DNA of 55,324 bases from Clostridia bacterium (GTDB taxonomy: Bacteria > Bacillota > Clostridia > Christensenellales > Aristaeellaceae): positions 1-55,324 of the forward strand of contig JAFXUZ010000069.1 of NCBI GenBank assembly GCA_017524725.1. The letters run 5' to 3'. The first letter of the stretch is position 1, and the number at the start of each line of letters is the position of its first letter. This document shows, piece after piece, positions 10,501-18,396 of this stretch. The notes under the pieces are model-generated. The model was not told where the DNA came from. It was given only the letters and a program-made list of their open reading frames with translations, and searched no databases. A program made the position numbers and the translations under genes.

Positions 10501-11277
10501 GGGCTTATTTTCCCGCCCGGTCTCGCGCCTGAGGTCCAGATACATATCCAGACTTTTTTTCACCTTTTCGTCCCGGATGTCCAGGTTTTCCAGGTGGGTA
10601 AGGAAGGTGGTATGACGGCAGTGGTCACTCCAGTAGGTGTCCAGCATGCGGATCTCGGTAAGGGTCGGGTCCCGGCCCTCCTCTCTTGCCCATTCGCGGC
10701 AGCACATGAGGTCGCCGTCGTCCATCGCCAGTCCCAGTTCCTTCCGAAGGCTTGACAGGCCGGAAACGTCCATATCGCGGAAGCCTTCCAGGATCCGCAC
10801 ATCGGGCGGGACGGGAGCGTCCATACGGAGGGTCGCGGGCATGGAATCGTCGGCTTCACGGCTTTCCACGGGGTTGATCAGGAAGCGGCGGATCTTATCC
10901 ATGTCGCCGTCGGAGATGTTCCCTTCGATCAGATAGACCTTGGCGCTCCGCACCTCGGGACGCTGTCCCTGGGAGATGAGTTGCACGCACTGGGCGGCGG
11001 AATCGGCCCGCTGGTCGAACTGACCCGGCAGCGATTCCACGATCAGCGTGCGGCCGGGGGTCTGCGGCAGGGCACGGAGGACATTATCCACCGGAGGCTC
11101 GGAAAACACCGTGGATACGGCGCGTTCGAACAATTCTTCGTCCACGCCCTCCACGTCGTACCTGCAAAAAAGGCGCACCCTGTCGCATTTTATGCCCAGG
11201 GCGCGGATCTCGTGACGGACAGAGTGGGCCTCGTGGTCAAACGAAGGCTTTTTTTCGGTATATATGCGGTAAACCAT
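7594..11277 (-). CDS. purL: Phosphoribosylformylglycinamidine synthase, single-chain PurSLQ-type
   Basis: This 1227-residue enzyme converts FGAR, glutamine and ATP to FGAM, the fourth step of IMP synthesis. It is the large single-chain form: a PurS-like N-terminus, a linker, the duplicated synthetase core (ETHNHPTEIEPFGGAATCIGG) and a C-terminal glutaminase domain. The glutaminase part has its nucleophile Cys in GICNGFQ and His/Glu in SHGEGRF. A separate purQ or purS is therefore not needed. I placed the start at 11277, where GAGGGAG lies about 6 nt upstream; an in-frame extension of 17 residues has no ribosome site. It is the last gene of the operon, 72 nt after purD, and is followed by a terminator. 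Confidence 0.97.
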   Translation of the reverse strand: MVYRIYTEKKPSFDHEAHSVRHEIRALGIKCDRVRLFCRYDVEGVDEELFERAVSTVFSEPPVDNVLRALPQTPGRTLIVESLPGQFDQRADSAAQCVQLISQGQRPEVRSAKVYLIEGNISDGDMDKIRRFLINPVESREADDSMPATLRMDAPVPPDVRILEGFRDMDVSGLSSLRKELGLAMDDGDLMCCREWAREEGRDPTLTEIRMLDTYWSDHCRHTTFLTHLENLDIRDEKVKKSLDMYLDLRRETGRENKPMTLMDMATIGMRALKKRGLLSRLDESEEINACTVKIDVEGENGLEKWLLLFKNETHNHPTEIEPFGGAATCIGGAIRDPLSGRAYVYAAMRVTGAGDPFSAPMEGKLPQKRLTRTAAAGYSSYGNQIGLATGQVSEWYHPGYTAKRLEIGAVIGAVPEDQVRRESPLPGDQVILLGGRTGRDGCGGATGSSKAHTASSLTTCGAEVQKGNAPEERKLQRLFRNPEFDRLVKRCNDFGAGGVSVAVGELADGLKIDLDRVPRKYQGLDGTELAISESQERMAVVCAPEDTDRLMALARAENLEATVIAAVTAEPRLKMSWRGRTIVDIPRSFLSSNGAPKKTDILIPEQSFASPFTPPEGGLANELRAFFADLNNASPQGLSERFDSTIGAGTVLMPFGGKKQLTPIQAMVHKVSREEGDTSTVSMMAWGFDPFLSSQSPYAGAYLSVTEAVSRLAATFAGDGACYLTQQEYFPRPGTDSARWGLPAAALLGSLQAQMDLGVASIGGKDSMSGSFDTLDVPPTLCTFAVATGDIGDVRSNVYEREGDRIYLLLPDTDEKGLPVPESQKKVWNTVRGLLRTGAASSAWALGHGGAMEGIVKCALGGMKGVDLDPVFPAAELYAWHFGGMLLSSNAPVDGAVRIGTVTGSGKLTRGDDEVSMDEVLKMYEAPLEPIFPRYPAPAPGGISPVPAVKKTIPAPRASFAAPRVLIPVFPGTNCEYDSMKALARAGLQGDTLVIRNLTGSDIQQSIDEMARRIAQSQVIFIPGGFSAGDEPDGSGKFITAFFRSGKVRDAVTDLLDNRGGLMLGICNGFQALIKLGLVPYGRIMDPDENMPTLTYNVIGRHQSRLVRTLVTNVSSPWLTRVSVGDVITVPISHGEGRFVASDAVMAELIKNGQIFSRYCDESGTPSMDVLCNPNGSMNAVEGIMSPDGRVLGKMGHSERTGKGLYLNVDGRYDLGLFESAKDYFA

Positions 11278-11349
11278 GTTATTCTCCCTCATATTATGGG
11301 AGACACGCTCAAAAAAGCGGTCTCCCATGGCGTACGGACATTGTTTATA

Positions 11350-12636
11350 TCAGGAAATACCGTTCAGGGCCCTGCGGCCGATGTCGCTGCGGTGGAAAGC
11401 GTTGTCGAAACGGATGTCGTCCACATGGGCATAGGCCTTTTCCACGGCCTCTTCAAGGGTCGGCGCCAGGGCGGTGACGCAGGCGACCCGGCCGCCGGAT
11501 GTGCAAAGGCCTTTCCCGGGGTCTTTTTTGTCCGCTTTCGCAACGCCCGCGGCATAGAAACGGACGTCGTCTGTATCCCCGGGCATGGAGAAGGGCAGGC
11601 CCTTGTCGTAACTTCCGGGATAGCCCGCCGAGGCCTGGACCACCGTGCAGGCGCACAGCGATGAAAAGCGCACGTCGGCCGCATCCAGGGTACCTTCACG
11701 GCAGGCGGTCATCACATCCAGCAGGGAGGATTCCATCAGTGGCAGCACCGCCTGGGTCTCGGGATCGCCGAAGCGGGAGTTGTATTCGATCACCTTCGGA
11801 CCGTCTTTTGTGATCATCAGCCCAAAGTAAAGGCAGCCGCGGAAGGGGCAGCCTTCCTTTTCCATGGCCCGGACGGTGGGCAGGAAGATCTTTTCCATGG
11901 CCTGCGCCGCCACCTGGTCCGTATAGAACGGGTTGGGGGCGATGACACCCATGCCGCCGGTGTTGGGGCCGTTGTCGCCGTCCAGGGCGCGCTTGTGGTC
12001 CATGGAGGATACCATGGGCTTTACGGTCTTTCCGTCGGTAAAGCAGAGCACCGAAACCTCGGGCCCTTCCAGGTACTCCTCAATGACCACCCTGTCCCCT
12101 GAAGCGCCGAAACGGCGCTTTTCCATCAGGTCGCGGACCGCGCGGACCGCTTCGTCCCTGGTCATGGCCACGGTGACTCCCTTGCCCAGGGCCAGGCCGT
12201 CGGCCTTGACCACCACGGGAATGGGGCAGTCCTTCAGGTAGGCAAGGGCGTCCTCCCTGCGGTCGAACACCCTGAAGTCCGCAGTGGGGATGTGGTATTT
12301 TTTCATCAGTTCCTTGGCGAAAGCCTTGCTGCTCTCGATCCTTGCGGCTGCCCGGTCCGGGCCGAAGCAGGGGATACCGGAAGCCTCCAGTTCGTCCACA
12401 CAGCCCATGGCCAGCGGGTCGTCAGGACCGATCACCGCGAAATCCACCTGGTGGAAGACGGCGAAATCGGCGATCTCGGTGATCTGGTCCGGCCTGATGG
12501 GGACCAGCTTGACCCGGCTGCCCTCCATGGCTGCGTTGCCGGGGAGGACGTAGACCTTGTTGACCTTCGGGCTTTTCAAAAGGGCTTTCAGCAGGGCGTG
12601 TTCCCGTCCGCCGCCGCCCACAAGAAGCAGATCCAT
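11350..12636 (-). CDS. purD: Phosphoribosylamine-glycine ligase
   Basis: A 428-residue ATP-grasp enzyme that joins phosphoribosylamine to glycine to make GAR, the second step of purine synthesis. The N-terminus LLVGGGGREHALLKAL, the ATP-binding stretch VVKADGLALGKGV and FGDPETQAVLPLM are all hallmark segments. Length is normal for the family. The start at 12636 follows GAAGGAAAACAC; the longer frame upstream would overlap the end of the AICAR transformylase gene. The two genes are separated by 20 nt, so they are surely cotranscribed. Confidence 0.97.
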   Translation of the reverse strand: MDLLLVGGGGREHALLKALLKSPKVNKVYVLPGNAAMEGSRVKLVPIRPDQITEIADFAVFHQVDFAVIGPDDPLAMGCVDELEASGIPCFGPDRAAARIESSKAFAKELMKKYHIPTADFRVFDRREDALAYLKDCPIPVVVKADGLALGKGVTVAMTRDEAVRAVRDLMEKRRFGASGDRVVIEEYLEGPEVSVLCFTDGKTVKPMVSSMDHKRALDGDNGPNTGGMGVIAPNPFYTDQVAAQAMEKIFLPTVRAMEKEGCPFRGCLYFGLMITKDGPKVIEYNSRFGDPETQAVLPLMESSLLDVMTACREGTLDAADVRFSSLCACTVVQASAGYPGSYDKGLPFSMPGDTDDVRFYAAGVAKADKKDPGKGLCTSGGRVACVTALAPTLEEAVEKAYAHVDDIRFDNAFHRSDIGRRALNGIS

Positions 12637-12656
12637 GTGTTTTCCTTCTTTCAAAA

Positions 12657-13841
12657 TCAATGATGGAAGAGGCGGATGGAATCAAAGCACATTACCATGC
12701 CGTACTTGTCGCAGGCGGCGATGACGTTGTCGTCCCGGATGGAGCCGCCGGGCTGGGCCACATAGGTGACGCCGGAGCGGTGCGCGCGTTCGATGTTGTC
12801 ACCGAAGGGGAAGAACGCGTCGCTGCCCAGGCTGAGGCCGCTGAAGCCTGAAAGGACCTTCAGCCGCTCTTCGCGGGTGAAGGGGTCGGGGCGGCGGGTG
12901 AAGATTTTCTGCCATTCGCCGTCGCGGAGCACGTCGTCCCAGTCGTCACTCAGGTACACGTCGATGGCGTTATCCCGGTCGGCGCGCTTCACGTCATCCC
13001 GGAAGGGGAGGCTGAGGACGCGCCCGGTCTGGCGCAGGAGCCATTTGTCGGCCTTGTCGCCTGCCAGGCGGGTGCAGTGGATGCGGCTCTGCTGCCCGGC
13101 GCCCACGCCGACGGCCTGGCCGTCAAAAGCGTAGCACACACTGTTGGACTGGGTATATTTAAGGGTGATCAGGCTTACCAGCAGGTCGCGCACCGCGCTT
13201 TCCGGCAGGTTTTTGTTTTGTGTGACGATGTTGGAAAGGCAGCCGGCGTTGATGGCGATGTCGTTGCGGCCCTGCTCGAAGGTGATACCGAATACCTGCT
13301 TGCGTTCCGTGTCCGCGGGCATATAATTTTCGTCGATGCGGATAATGTTGTAATTGCCGTTCCTCTTGGAACACAGGATCTCCAGTGCGTCCTCGTCATA
13401 GCCGGGGGCGATGACGCCGTCGGATACCTCGCGCTTGATGACGGAGGCGGTCACCGCGTCGCACCTGTCGCTCAGGGCGATGAAGTCGCCGAAGGAGGAC
13501 ATGCGGTCTACGCCGCGGGCGCGGGCGTAAGCCATGGCCAGGGGCGAAGAATCCAGGCCCGGGATGTCGTCCACAAAGCAGGCTTTTTTGAGATTTTCGC
13601 TCATCGCTACGCCCAGGGCCGCGCCGGAGGGGGAAACGTGCTTGAAGGACGCGGCGGCGGGCATGGAGCATGCGGCCTTCAGTTCCTTTACCAGCTGCCA
13701 GGCGTTGAGGGCGTCCAGGAAATTGATGTATCCGGGACGGCCGCACAGGACGTCAAGGGGCAGGTCAGCCCCGTTGTCCATATACACCCGGGAGGGCTTC
13801 TGGTGGGGGTTGCAGCCGTATTTCAGTTGGATCTCGTTCAT
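12657..13841 (-). CDS. purH: Stand-alone AICAR transformylase (PurH C-terminal type)
   Basis: At 394 residues this matches only the transformylase half of bifunctional PurH; the N-terminal IMP cyclohydrolase (MGS-like) domain is absent. The active-site pair Lys-His is present in SFKHVSPSGAALG near residue 66. Other family segments are DFIALSDRCD, QSNSVCYAFDGQAVGVGAGQQSRIHC, and SDAFFPFGDNIERAH with VAQPGGSIRDD near the C-terminus. The enzyme transfers a formyl group from 10-formyl-THF to AICAR to give FAICAR. The ring closure is probably done by the next upstream gene product, a PurO-like cyclohydrolase. GGAGGAAAGGAC precedes the start. The symbol purH is used by homology to half of the usual protein. 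Confidence 0.93.
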   Translation of the reverse strand: MNEIQLKYGCNPHQKPSRVYMDNGADLPLDVLCGRPGYINFLDALNAWQLVKELKAACSMPAAASFKHVSPSGAALGVAMSENLKKACFVDDIPGLDSSPLAMAYARARGVDRMSSFGDFIALSDRCDAVTASVIKREVSDGVIAPGYDEDALEILCSKRNGNYNIIRIDENYMPADTERKQVFGITFEQGRNDIAINAGCLSNIVTQNKNLPESAVRDLLVSLITLKYTQSNSVCYAFDGQAVGVGAGQQSRIHCTRLAGDKADKWLLRQTGRVLSLPFRDDVKRADRDNAIDVYLSDDWDDVLRDGEWQKIFTRRPDPFTREERLKVLSGFSGLSLGSDAFFPFGDNIERAHRSGVTYVAQPGGSIRDDNVIAACDKYGMVMCFDSIRLFHH

Positions 13842-13872
13842 TTTATTGTCCTTTCCTCCGGCTTTTCCCGGT

Positions 13873-14568
13873 TCAGTATTTGTTGATGATGCGGCTTTCC
13901 TCCGCCATGGTCTCCAGGTCGATGAAGCGGGTGAAGAGGGAGATCCGGTTGTCGCTGTTCAGGGCGTTCCAGATCGTGTCGGTCCACTCGTCAAAGCCGC
14001 AGGGAACTTTGACGGTGCGGGGTTCGCCCTCAAAGGGAGGCAGGGGATCCCCGTTTTCCTGGTAGGTGTGGATCAGGTGGCCCACGCCGCGCTCCGCTTC
14101 GTAGCGATAGGTGAAGCGTCCGCAGTTTTCGCCCCTGCCGTCGGTGTTCTTCAGGATGGAAAGTTTATAGGAATAAGGGCCCTTCAGGCTCAGCAGCGCC
14201 GAGATGCGGGGGGTAAAGTTGGGGGCGTCGGGCTCAAAGCGCCGGGTCTCCAGGGCGTCCTCAAAGGTTTTGCCGGACACCAGGCCGTCAAACACGGTAT
14301 CGGTCTGGTCGCCGTTGGTGATGATCAGTGTGTTGCCGCATACCCGGACGGGGGAATAGATGATCAGCCGGGGGTCCTCCACCAGGGCGGGATCCCTGGG
14401 ATGGATCACCACGTCGTTGCCGTTTTCCACAAAGATGCGGTTGCGGCTGTTCCTGGAACGGCCCATGATGAAATAGGCGGCGGCGGCTTTTTTACCGTCG
14501 GGGGTCAGGCCGCAGATGATGCCGCGGCCGGGGTAGGGGAGGGACAGGGCTTTGATCAGGTCAGTCAT
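13873..14568 (-). CDS. purO: IMP cyclohydrolase, archaeal PurO-like
   Basis: A 231-residue protein with no resemblance to the PurH cyclohydrolase domain. The N-terminal GRGIICGLTPDGKKAAAAY followed by MGRSRNSRNR, and the later NGDQTD, fit the PurO family first known from methanogens, which closes FAICAR to IMP. Its place directly before a transformylase-only purH makes the assignment strong: together they replace bifunctional PurH. It is slightly longer than archaeal PurO (about 200 residues). The start ATG at 14568 has AAAGGGA upstream. It sits 5 nt after purN and 31 nt before the transformylase gene. I have not been able to run a profile search; the call rests on motif recall and context. 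Confidence 0.85.
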   Translation of the reverse strand: MTDLIKALSLPYPGRGIICGLTPDGKKAAAAYFIMGRSRNSRNRIFVENGNDVVIHPRDPALVEDPRLIIYSPVRVCGNTLIITNGDQTDTVFDGLVSGKTFEDALETRRFEPDAPNFTPRISALLSLKGPYSYKLSILKNTDGRGENCGRFTYRYEAERGVGHLIHTYQENGDPLPPFEGEPRTVKVPCGFDEWTDTIWNALNSDNRISLFTRFIDLETMAEESRIINKY

Positions 14569-14573
14569 GGTGA

Positions 14574-15203
14574 TTACATCCCTTTCTTTGATCTGTCCGC
14601 CGCGCTTTCAAGGAGCCGCACGGCCGTGTTTTCGCAGCACTGGGGCAGAAGGATCCATTCGGCTTCCCGCATCACACGCTGCTGAAGCTCTTCGGGGGTG
14701 TCCTCCGGCAGGACCTCCACCGCTTTTTGGGCCAGGATGGGGCCGCCGTCGGGGATCTCGTTGACCAGGTGCACGGTGGCGCCGGTCACCTTGACACCCC
14801 TTTTCAAGGCTGCTTCATGGACCCTCAGGCCGTAAAAGCCGCGGCCGCAGAAGGCGGGGATCAGGGAGGGGTGGACGTTGAGGATCGCGTTTTCGTAGCG
14901 GCGGATGAAGTCAGCCGAAAGAATGGACATGAAACCCGCGAGTACGATCATCCGTATGCCATTCTCCTCCAGGAGCGAGACCAGCTTTTCTTCAAACGCC
15001 TCCTGGGTCATGCCCTTCCGGGGGATGGCGGCGTAGGGGATGCCGGCGTTTTCGGCCCGCCGGAGCGCGTAGGCAGCCTCGTTGGAGGAGACCACCAGCT
15101 TCAGGGCCACATGCGGCATTTTACCCTCTGCGGCCCGGTCGATCAGGGCCTGCAGGTTGGTGCCCCCGCCCGATACCAGTACGGCCGTGGGGATCCTGAA
15201 CAT
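14574..15203 (-). CDS. purN: Phosphoribosylglycinamide formyltransferase
   Basis: A 209-residue 10-formyl-THF-dependent GAR transformylase, the third step of purine synthesis. VLVSGGGTNLQALID at the N-terminus binds the phosphate. NVHPSLIPAF carries the catalytic Asn and His, and GATVHLVNEIPDGGPI carries the conserved Asp region. The ATG at 15203 overlaps the purM stop in TGATG, so translation is coupled; the GTG one codon earlier is less likely. Length is normal. Confidence 0.96.
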   Translation of the reverse strand: MFRIPTAVLVSGGGTNLQALIDRAAEGKMPHVALKLVVSSNEAAYALRRAENAGIPYAAIPRKGMTQEAFEEKLVSLLEENGIRMIVLAGFMSILSADFIRRYENAILNVHPSLIPAFCGRGFYGLRVHEAALKRGVKVTGATVHLVNEIPDGGPILAQKAVEVLPEDTPEELQQRVMREAEWILLPQCCENTAVRLLESAADRSKKGM

Positions 15204-16225
15204 CACCGGATGATCACCCCTTCTTCATCTGTTACCCGTCCGATGACCCGGCCCTCCAGGTCGAAGCCGCGCAGGTTGTCCAGGACAGCCTGTACGTTTT
15301 CTTCGGCGCAGGTGACCGTCATGCCGGTGCCCATGTTGAAGGTGTTGAACATGTCATGCTCGGAAATGCCGCCCAGGCTTTGAAGATAATCGAAGATCGG
15401 CGGGACCGCGAGAGCGCTTTTTTCCACCGTTACGCCGAGGCCCTTCGGAAGGCTGCGGGGAATATTCTCGTAAAAGCCGCCGCCGGTGATGTGGGCCGCG
15501 GACTTGATCAGATCCTTGTCGCAAAGCTGCAGGACAGCGCGGACGTAGATACGGGTGGGTGTGAGGAGGGCTTCGCCCAGGGTGGAGCCGTCAAAGGGTT
15601 CGGAAAGGCTGCGGCCTTCGATCAGTTTGCGGATCAGCGAAAATCCGTTGGAATGGGGGCCGGTGGAAGGCAGGCCGATCAGAATGTCCCCCGCCTTTAC
15701 CTTTCCCCTGTCAAGCAGGCGCCTGCGGTCCGCCATGCCCACGGAAAAGCCGGCCAGGTCGAATTCATCCTCGGGATAGAAGCCGGGCATCTCGGCAGTC
15801 TCACCGCCGATCAGGGCACAGCCGGCCTGGCGGCAGCCCTCGGCGACGCCGGCGACGATCTCGGCGATCTTTTCCGGCACGTTTTTGCCGCAGGCGATGT
15901 AATCCAGGAAAAACAGGGGGCGGGCGCCGCATACCGCCACGTCGTTTACGCACATGGCCACGCAGTCGATGCCCACCGTGTCGCGCTTGTCCATCATGAA
16001 GGCCAGCTTCAGTTTGGTGCCCACGCCGTCGGTGCCGCTGACCAGCACGGGATCGGCGATGCCCGAAAGATCCGGGGCAAACAGGCCGCCGAAGCCGCCG
16101 ATGTCGGTGACCACTCCGGGGGTAAAGGTGGAGCGGACGTGCTCCTTCATCAGTTCCACCGCACGGTAGCCGGCGGTGATATCCACGCCGGCGCTGCGGT
16201 AGCTTTCGGAATAGCTGTTATCCAT
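15203..16225 (-). CDS. purM: Phosphoribosylformylglycinamidine cyclo-ligase (AIR synthetase)
   Basis: A 340-residue ATP-dependent enzyme that closes FGAM to AIR, the fifth step. GTDGVGTKLKLA, the substrate-binding segment near DYIACGKN and ALIGGETAEMPGFY are all present, as is the C-terminal NTFNMGTGM. The start at 16225 follows ACGGAGGGACCC; an upstream frame extension of 13 codons has no ribosome site. It overlaps purN by one base and lies 35 nt after purE. Confidence 0.97.
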   Translation of the reverse strand: MDNSYSESYRSAGVDITAGYRAVELMKEHVRSTFTPGVVTDIGGFGGLFAPDLSGIADPVLVSGTDGVGTKLKLAFMMDKRDTVGIDCVAMCVNDVAVCGARPLFFLDYIACGKNVPEKIAEIVAGVAEGCRQAGCALIGGETAEMPGFYPEDEFDLAGFSVGMADRRRLLDRGKVKAGDILIGLPSTGPHSNGFSLIRKLIEGRSLSEPFDGSTLGEALLTPTRIYVRAVLQLCDKDLIKSAAHITGGGFYENIPRSLPKGLGVTVEKSALAVPPIFDYLQSLGGISEHDMFNTFNMGTGMTVTCAEENVQAVLDNLRGFDLEGRVIGRVTDEEGVIIR

Positions 16226-16260
16226 GGGTCCCTCCGTTGATTTGTTGTATTGAGCTCTTT

Positions 16261-16764
16261 TCAAGCGCCTTCCCCATTGGTCCTGTCCCGGAGGAGGGCG
16301 TCCTTTTTGAGGACGGTGCCGTGCATTTCCTCCCGGGCGGAAGAAAGCTTTTCACAAAGTGTTTCATCCGAAAGGGACAGGATCTCCACTGCCAGGATGG
16401 CGGCGTTCTTTGCGCCGTTGACGGCGACAGTCGCCACCGGGATGCCCGAGGGCATCTGAACCGTGGAGAGCAGCGCGTCCAGGCCGCCGAAAGGACCTCC
16501 GCCCATCGGGATGCCGATGACGGGCAGCGTGGTGCGGGCGGCCAGTGCCCCCGCCAGGTGGGCCGCCATGCCCGCGGCGGCCAGGATCACCCCGAAGCCG
16601 TTCTCCCTGGCCGAGGCCGCGAAGGCAGCAGCCTCCTCCGGGGTCCGGTGGGCGGAAAGGATGCGCGCTTCGACAGGCACGCCGTACTCCCTGAAGACTT
16701 CCAGGGCGCCCTGTACCTTGTCAAGATCACTGTCGCTGCCCAGGATCAGTGCGGCTTTTTTCAT
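16261..16764 (-). CDS. purE: N5-carboxyaminoimidazole ribonucleotide mutase (PurE class I)
   Basis: A 167-residue PurE: ILGSDSDLDKVQ, the catalytic SAHRTPEE, AAGMAAHLAG and the C-terminal AVNGAKNAAILAVEIL. Class I PurE isomerises N5-CAIR to CAIR and usually works with PurK; no purK is in this window. It is the first gene of the operon. The ATG at 16764 follows AAAGGAGCGGGTT, and a good promoter lies about 65 nt upstream. Confidence 0.96.
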   Translation of the reverse strand: MKKAALILGSDSDLDKVQGALEVFREYGVPVEARILSAHRTPEEAAAFAASARENGFGVILAAAGMAAHLAGALAARTTLPVIGIPMGGGPFGGLDALLSTVQMPSGIPVATVAVNGAKNAAILAVEILSLSDETLCEKLSSAREEMHGTVLKKDALLRDRTNGEGA

Positions 16765-16802
16765 AAACCCGCTCCTTTATCATAAAAATCGTCGGAATGT
16801 TC

Positions 16803-16822
16803 GTCTTTTCTGAGGAAAAGAC
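16803..16822 (-). promoter_or_regulatory. Perfect hairpin at the 5' end of the pur transcript
   Basis: Minus-strand GTCTTTTC, loop CTCA, GAAAAGAC: an 8-bp perfect inverted repeat starting about where transcription should begin (7 nt after the -10). It could be an mRNA 5' stabiliser or a protein-binding dyad. There is no U-run directly after it, so it is not a terminator. Confidence 0.5.
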
Positions 16823-16828
16823 AAGGGA

Positions 16829-16857
16829 ATTATAGCAGAATGTTTGGTTTTGCACAA
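16829..16857 (-). promoter_or_regulatory. Promoter of the purine operon with PurBox-like sequence
   Basis: Minus-strand TTGTGC (16857-16852), a 17-bp spacer and TATAAT (16834-16829), preceded by TG for an extended -10. The spacer contains AAAACCAAACATT (16851-16839), which differs at one position from the Bacillus PurR box consensus as I remember it (AWWWCCGAACWWT). A second, weaker copy AAAGACGAACATT lies at 16808-16796 in the leader. Confidence 0.72.
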
Positions 16858-16925
16858 GTCAGCGGATGAAATTGTTTTGACCAGTTTTGACAAAACGCTT
16901 TGTTTGGCGGCCGTGGGCGAAACAG

Positions 16926-16960
16926 GAACAAACAAAAACCGGAAGGGCGTCCCCTTCCGG
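16926..16960 (-). terminator. Intrinsic terminator after the antiporter gene
   Basis: A 9-bp stem CCGGAAGGG/CCCTTCCGG (16939-16947 and 16952-16960) with a 4-nt loop. On the minus strand it is followed by TTTTTGTTTGTTCC. It separates the antiporter gene from the pur promoter just downstream. Confidence 0.85.
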
Positions 16961-16992
16961 CTGGAACACTTATACCGAAACGGCAGTTCCGG

Positions 16993-18291
16993 TCATTGTC
17001 CGGCGGGTTTGAAACGGGTGCGGTCCATTTTTTCGGTGGGCTTTTGTTTGATCTCGCCCGCGGCTGTCAGGGCGTTGCGGGTCATCAGCGGGCCGATCAG
17101 TTCATAGATGAACACGCCGAAAAGTGTCACGTTGCGGATGATGGAAGCTTCGTCGCCTCCCAGGGCCTGGGCCGCGTTGCACATGCCCAGAGCCACGCCG
17201 GCCTGGGGCAGCAGGGTGATGCCCAGGTATCTGATCACTTCCCGGCTGCAGCAGGTCATCCGGGCGGATTCCCTGGCGCCCAGGTATTTGCCCAGGGAGC
17301 GGGCCAGCAGGTATACCGCGCCGATGACCACATATTCCCAGCGGGCAAAGACGTTCAGCTCCAGTTCGGCGCCGCTGATGACAAAGAAGCAGGCAGTCAG
17401 CGGCGCGGTCCATTTTTCGGCCCGGCGCATGATGTCGTCGCTGAATTCGGCGCAGTTGACGAACACCGTACCCAGCATCATGCATACCAGAAGGCTGGAG
17501 AAGGAGATTGTGACGCCGCCTATGGGGATCTCCAGGAAGCACAGGGCGATGGTCAGGAACACAAATGAGATGGTCATGCTCAGACGGTTTGTGTTGGAAT
17601 AAAACAGCTTCTCCAGCCGGCTCATCACAAAACCGAGAATGCTGCCGAGGATCAGGGAGCAGACGATCTCAAGCAGCGGCTCGATCACGATGGAAGAGAC
17701 CGACAGCGCACCGCCGAGCAGGGCCTGAGCCACACCGAAGGAAACCGAGAAGATGACAAGGCCCACCGCATCGTCCAGGGCGACGATGGGCAGAAGAAGC
17801 TTTGTCAGCGGGCCATCGGCCTTATACTGCCTGACCACCATCAGCGTGGCTGCCGGAGCGGTGGCCGCCGCGATGGCGCCCAGCGTAAGGCAGGCGGGCA
17901 GGGGAAGCACCTCGGGGCCGAGGATGAAATGCAGCGCGACAAGCGCCGCGTCCACCAACAGGGTCGCCGCCAGAGCCTGCAGGATGCCGATGACGGTGGC
18001 CTGCCGGCCGGTATGCTTCAATTCGGACATCCTGAACTCGGAGCCGATGGAAAAGGCGATAAAGCCCAGGGCAGCGTTGTTGATCATGGACAGGCGGCCT
18101 ACGTCCTCCGAGGTATGGAAGCCGAGGCCGTCCACGTTCAGCCTGCCCAGGCAGTAGGGACCGATGAGCAGCCCCGCGATCAGGAACGCGGTGACGTCAG
18201 GGAAATTCAGACCCAGTTTTTTGAATACGCGGGTGAACATCAGCCCTGCGAACAGGGCCACAGCCACCCAGAGAAAATAGTTCATTTCCAT
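16993..18291 (-). CDS. CPA2-type cation/proton antiporter membrane subunit
   Basis: A 432-residue integral membrane protein with about 12 hydrophobic helices, of the Kef/NapA monovalent cation:proton antiporter fold. The adjacent acidic pair in VALDDAVGLVIFS is at the position of the ion-binding Asp residues in this fold. NAALGFIAFSIGSEF and the APAATLMVV stretch match the core helices. It ends with a short basic tail and has no C-terminal TrkA-N/RCK domain, unlike KefB/KefC, so it is probably not ligand-gated that way. AAGGAGG lies 12 nt before the ATG at 18291; an ATG two codons later is the alternative. The ion (Na+ or K+) cannot be told. It is a single gene with its own promoter and terminator. 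Confidence 0.88.
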   Translation of the reverse strand: MEMNYFLWVAVALFAGLMFTRVFKKLGLNFPDVTAFLIAGLLIGPYCLGRLNVDGLGFHTSEDVGRLSMINNAALGFIAFSIGSEFRMSELKHTGRQATVIGILQALAATLLVDAALVALHFILGPEVLPLPACLTLGAIAAATAPAATLMVVRQYKADGPLTKLLLPIVALDDAVGLVIFSVSFGVAQALLGGALSVSSIVIEPLLEIVCSLILGSILGFVMSRLEKLFYSNTNRLSMTISFVFLTIALCFLEIPIGGVTISFSSLLVCMMLGTVFVNCAEFSDDIMRRAEKWTAPLTACFFVISGAELELNVFARWEYVVIGAVYLLARSLGKYLGARESARMTCCSREVIRYLGITLLPQAGVALGMCNAAQALGGDEASIIRNVTLFGVFIYELIGPLMTRNALTAAGEIKQKPTEKMDRTRFKPAGQ

Positions 18292-18356
18292 GGATATTCA
18301 ATGCCTCCTTGGAAAATATACGGCCGCAGGCACGCCGCAGCCGGGACCTGCCGACG

Positions 18357-18391
18357 CCGGGCAGGCAGGATGGGGCCCTGCCTGTCCGGGA
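18357..18391 (-). promoter_or_regulatory. Stable GC-rich hairpin in the antiporter leader
   Basis: The minus strand reads CCGGACAGGCAGGG, a short loop, then CCTGCCTGCCCGG, a stem of about 13 bp with one mismatch. It lies just after the expected transcription start. No U-run follows, so it is not a simple terminator; its role is unknown. Confidence 0.45.
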
Positions 18392-18396
18392 CTTGT

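Noticed and set aside
8632..10755. 707-codon plus-strand frame opposite purL
   Set aside because: It is the shadow of the conserved purL gene in a GC-rich genome; the protein has no recognisable domain.
16765..16830. Guanine/purine riboswitch before purE
   Set aside because: The leader is only about 60 nt and has none of the conserved aptamer loops; only a simple hairpin is present.
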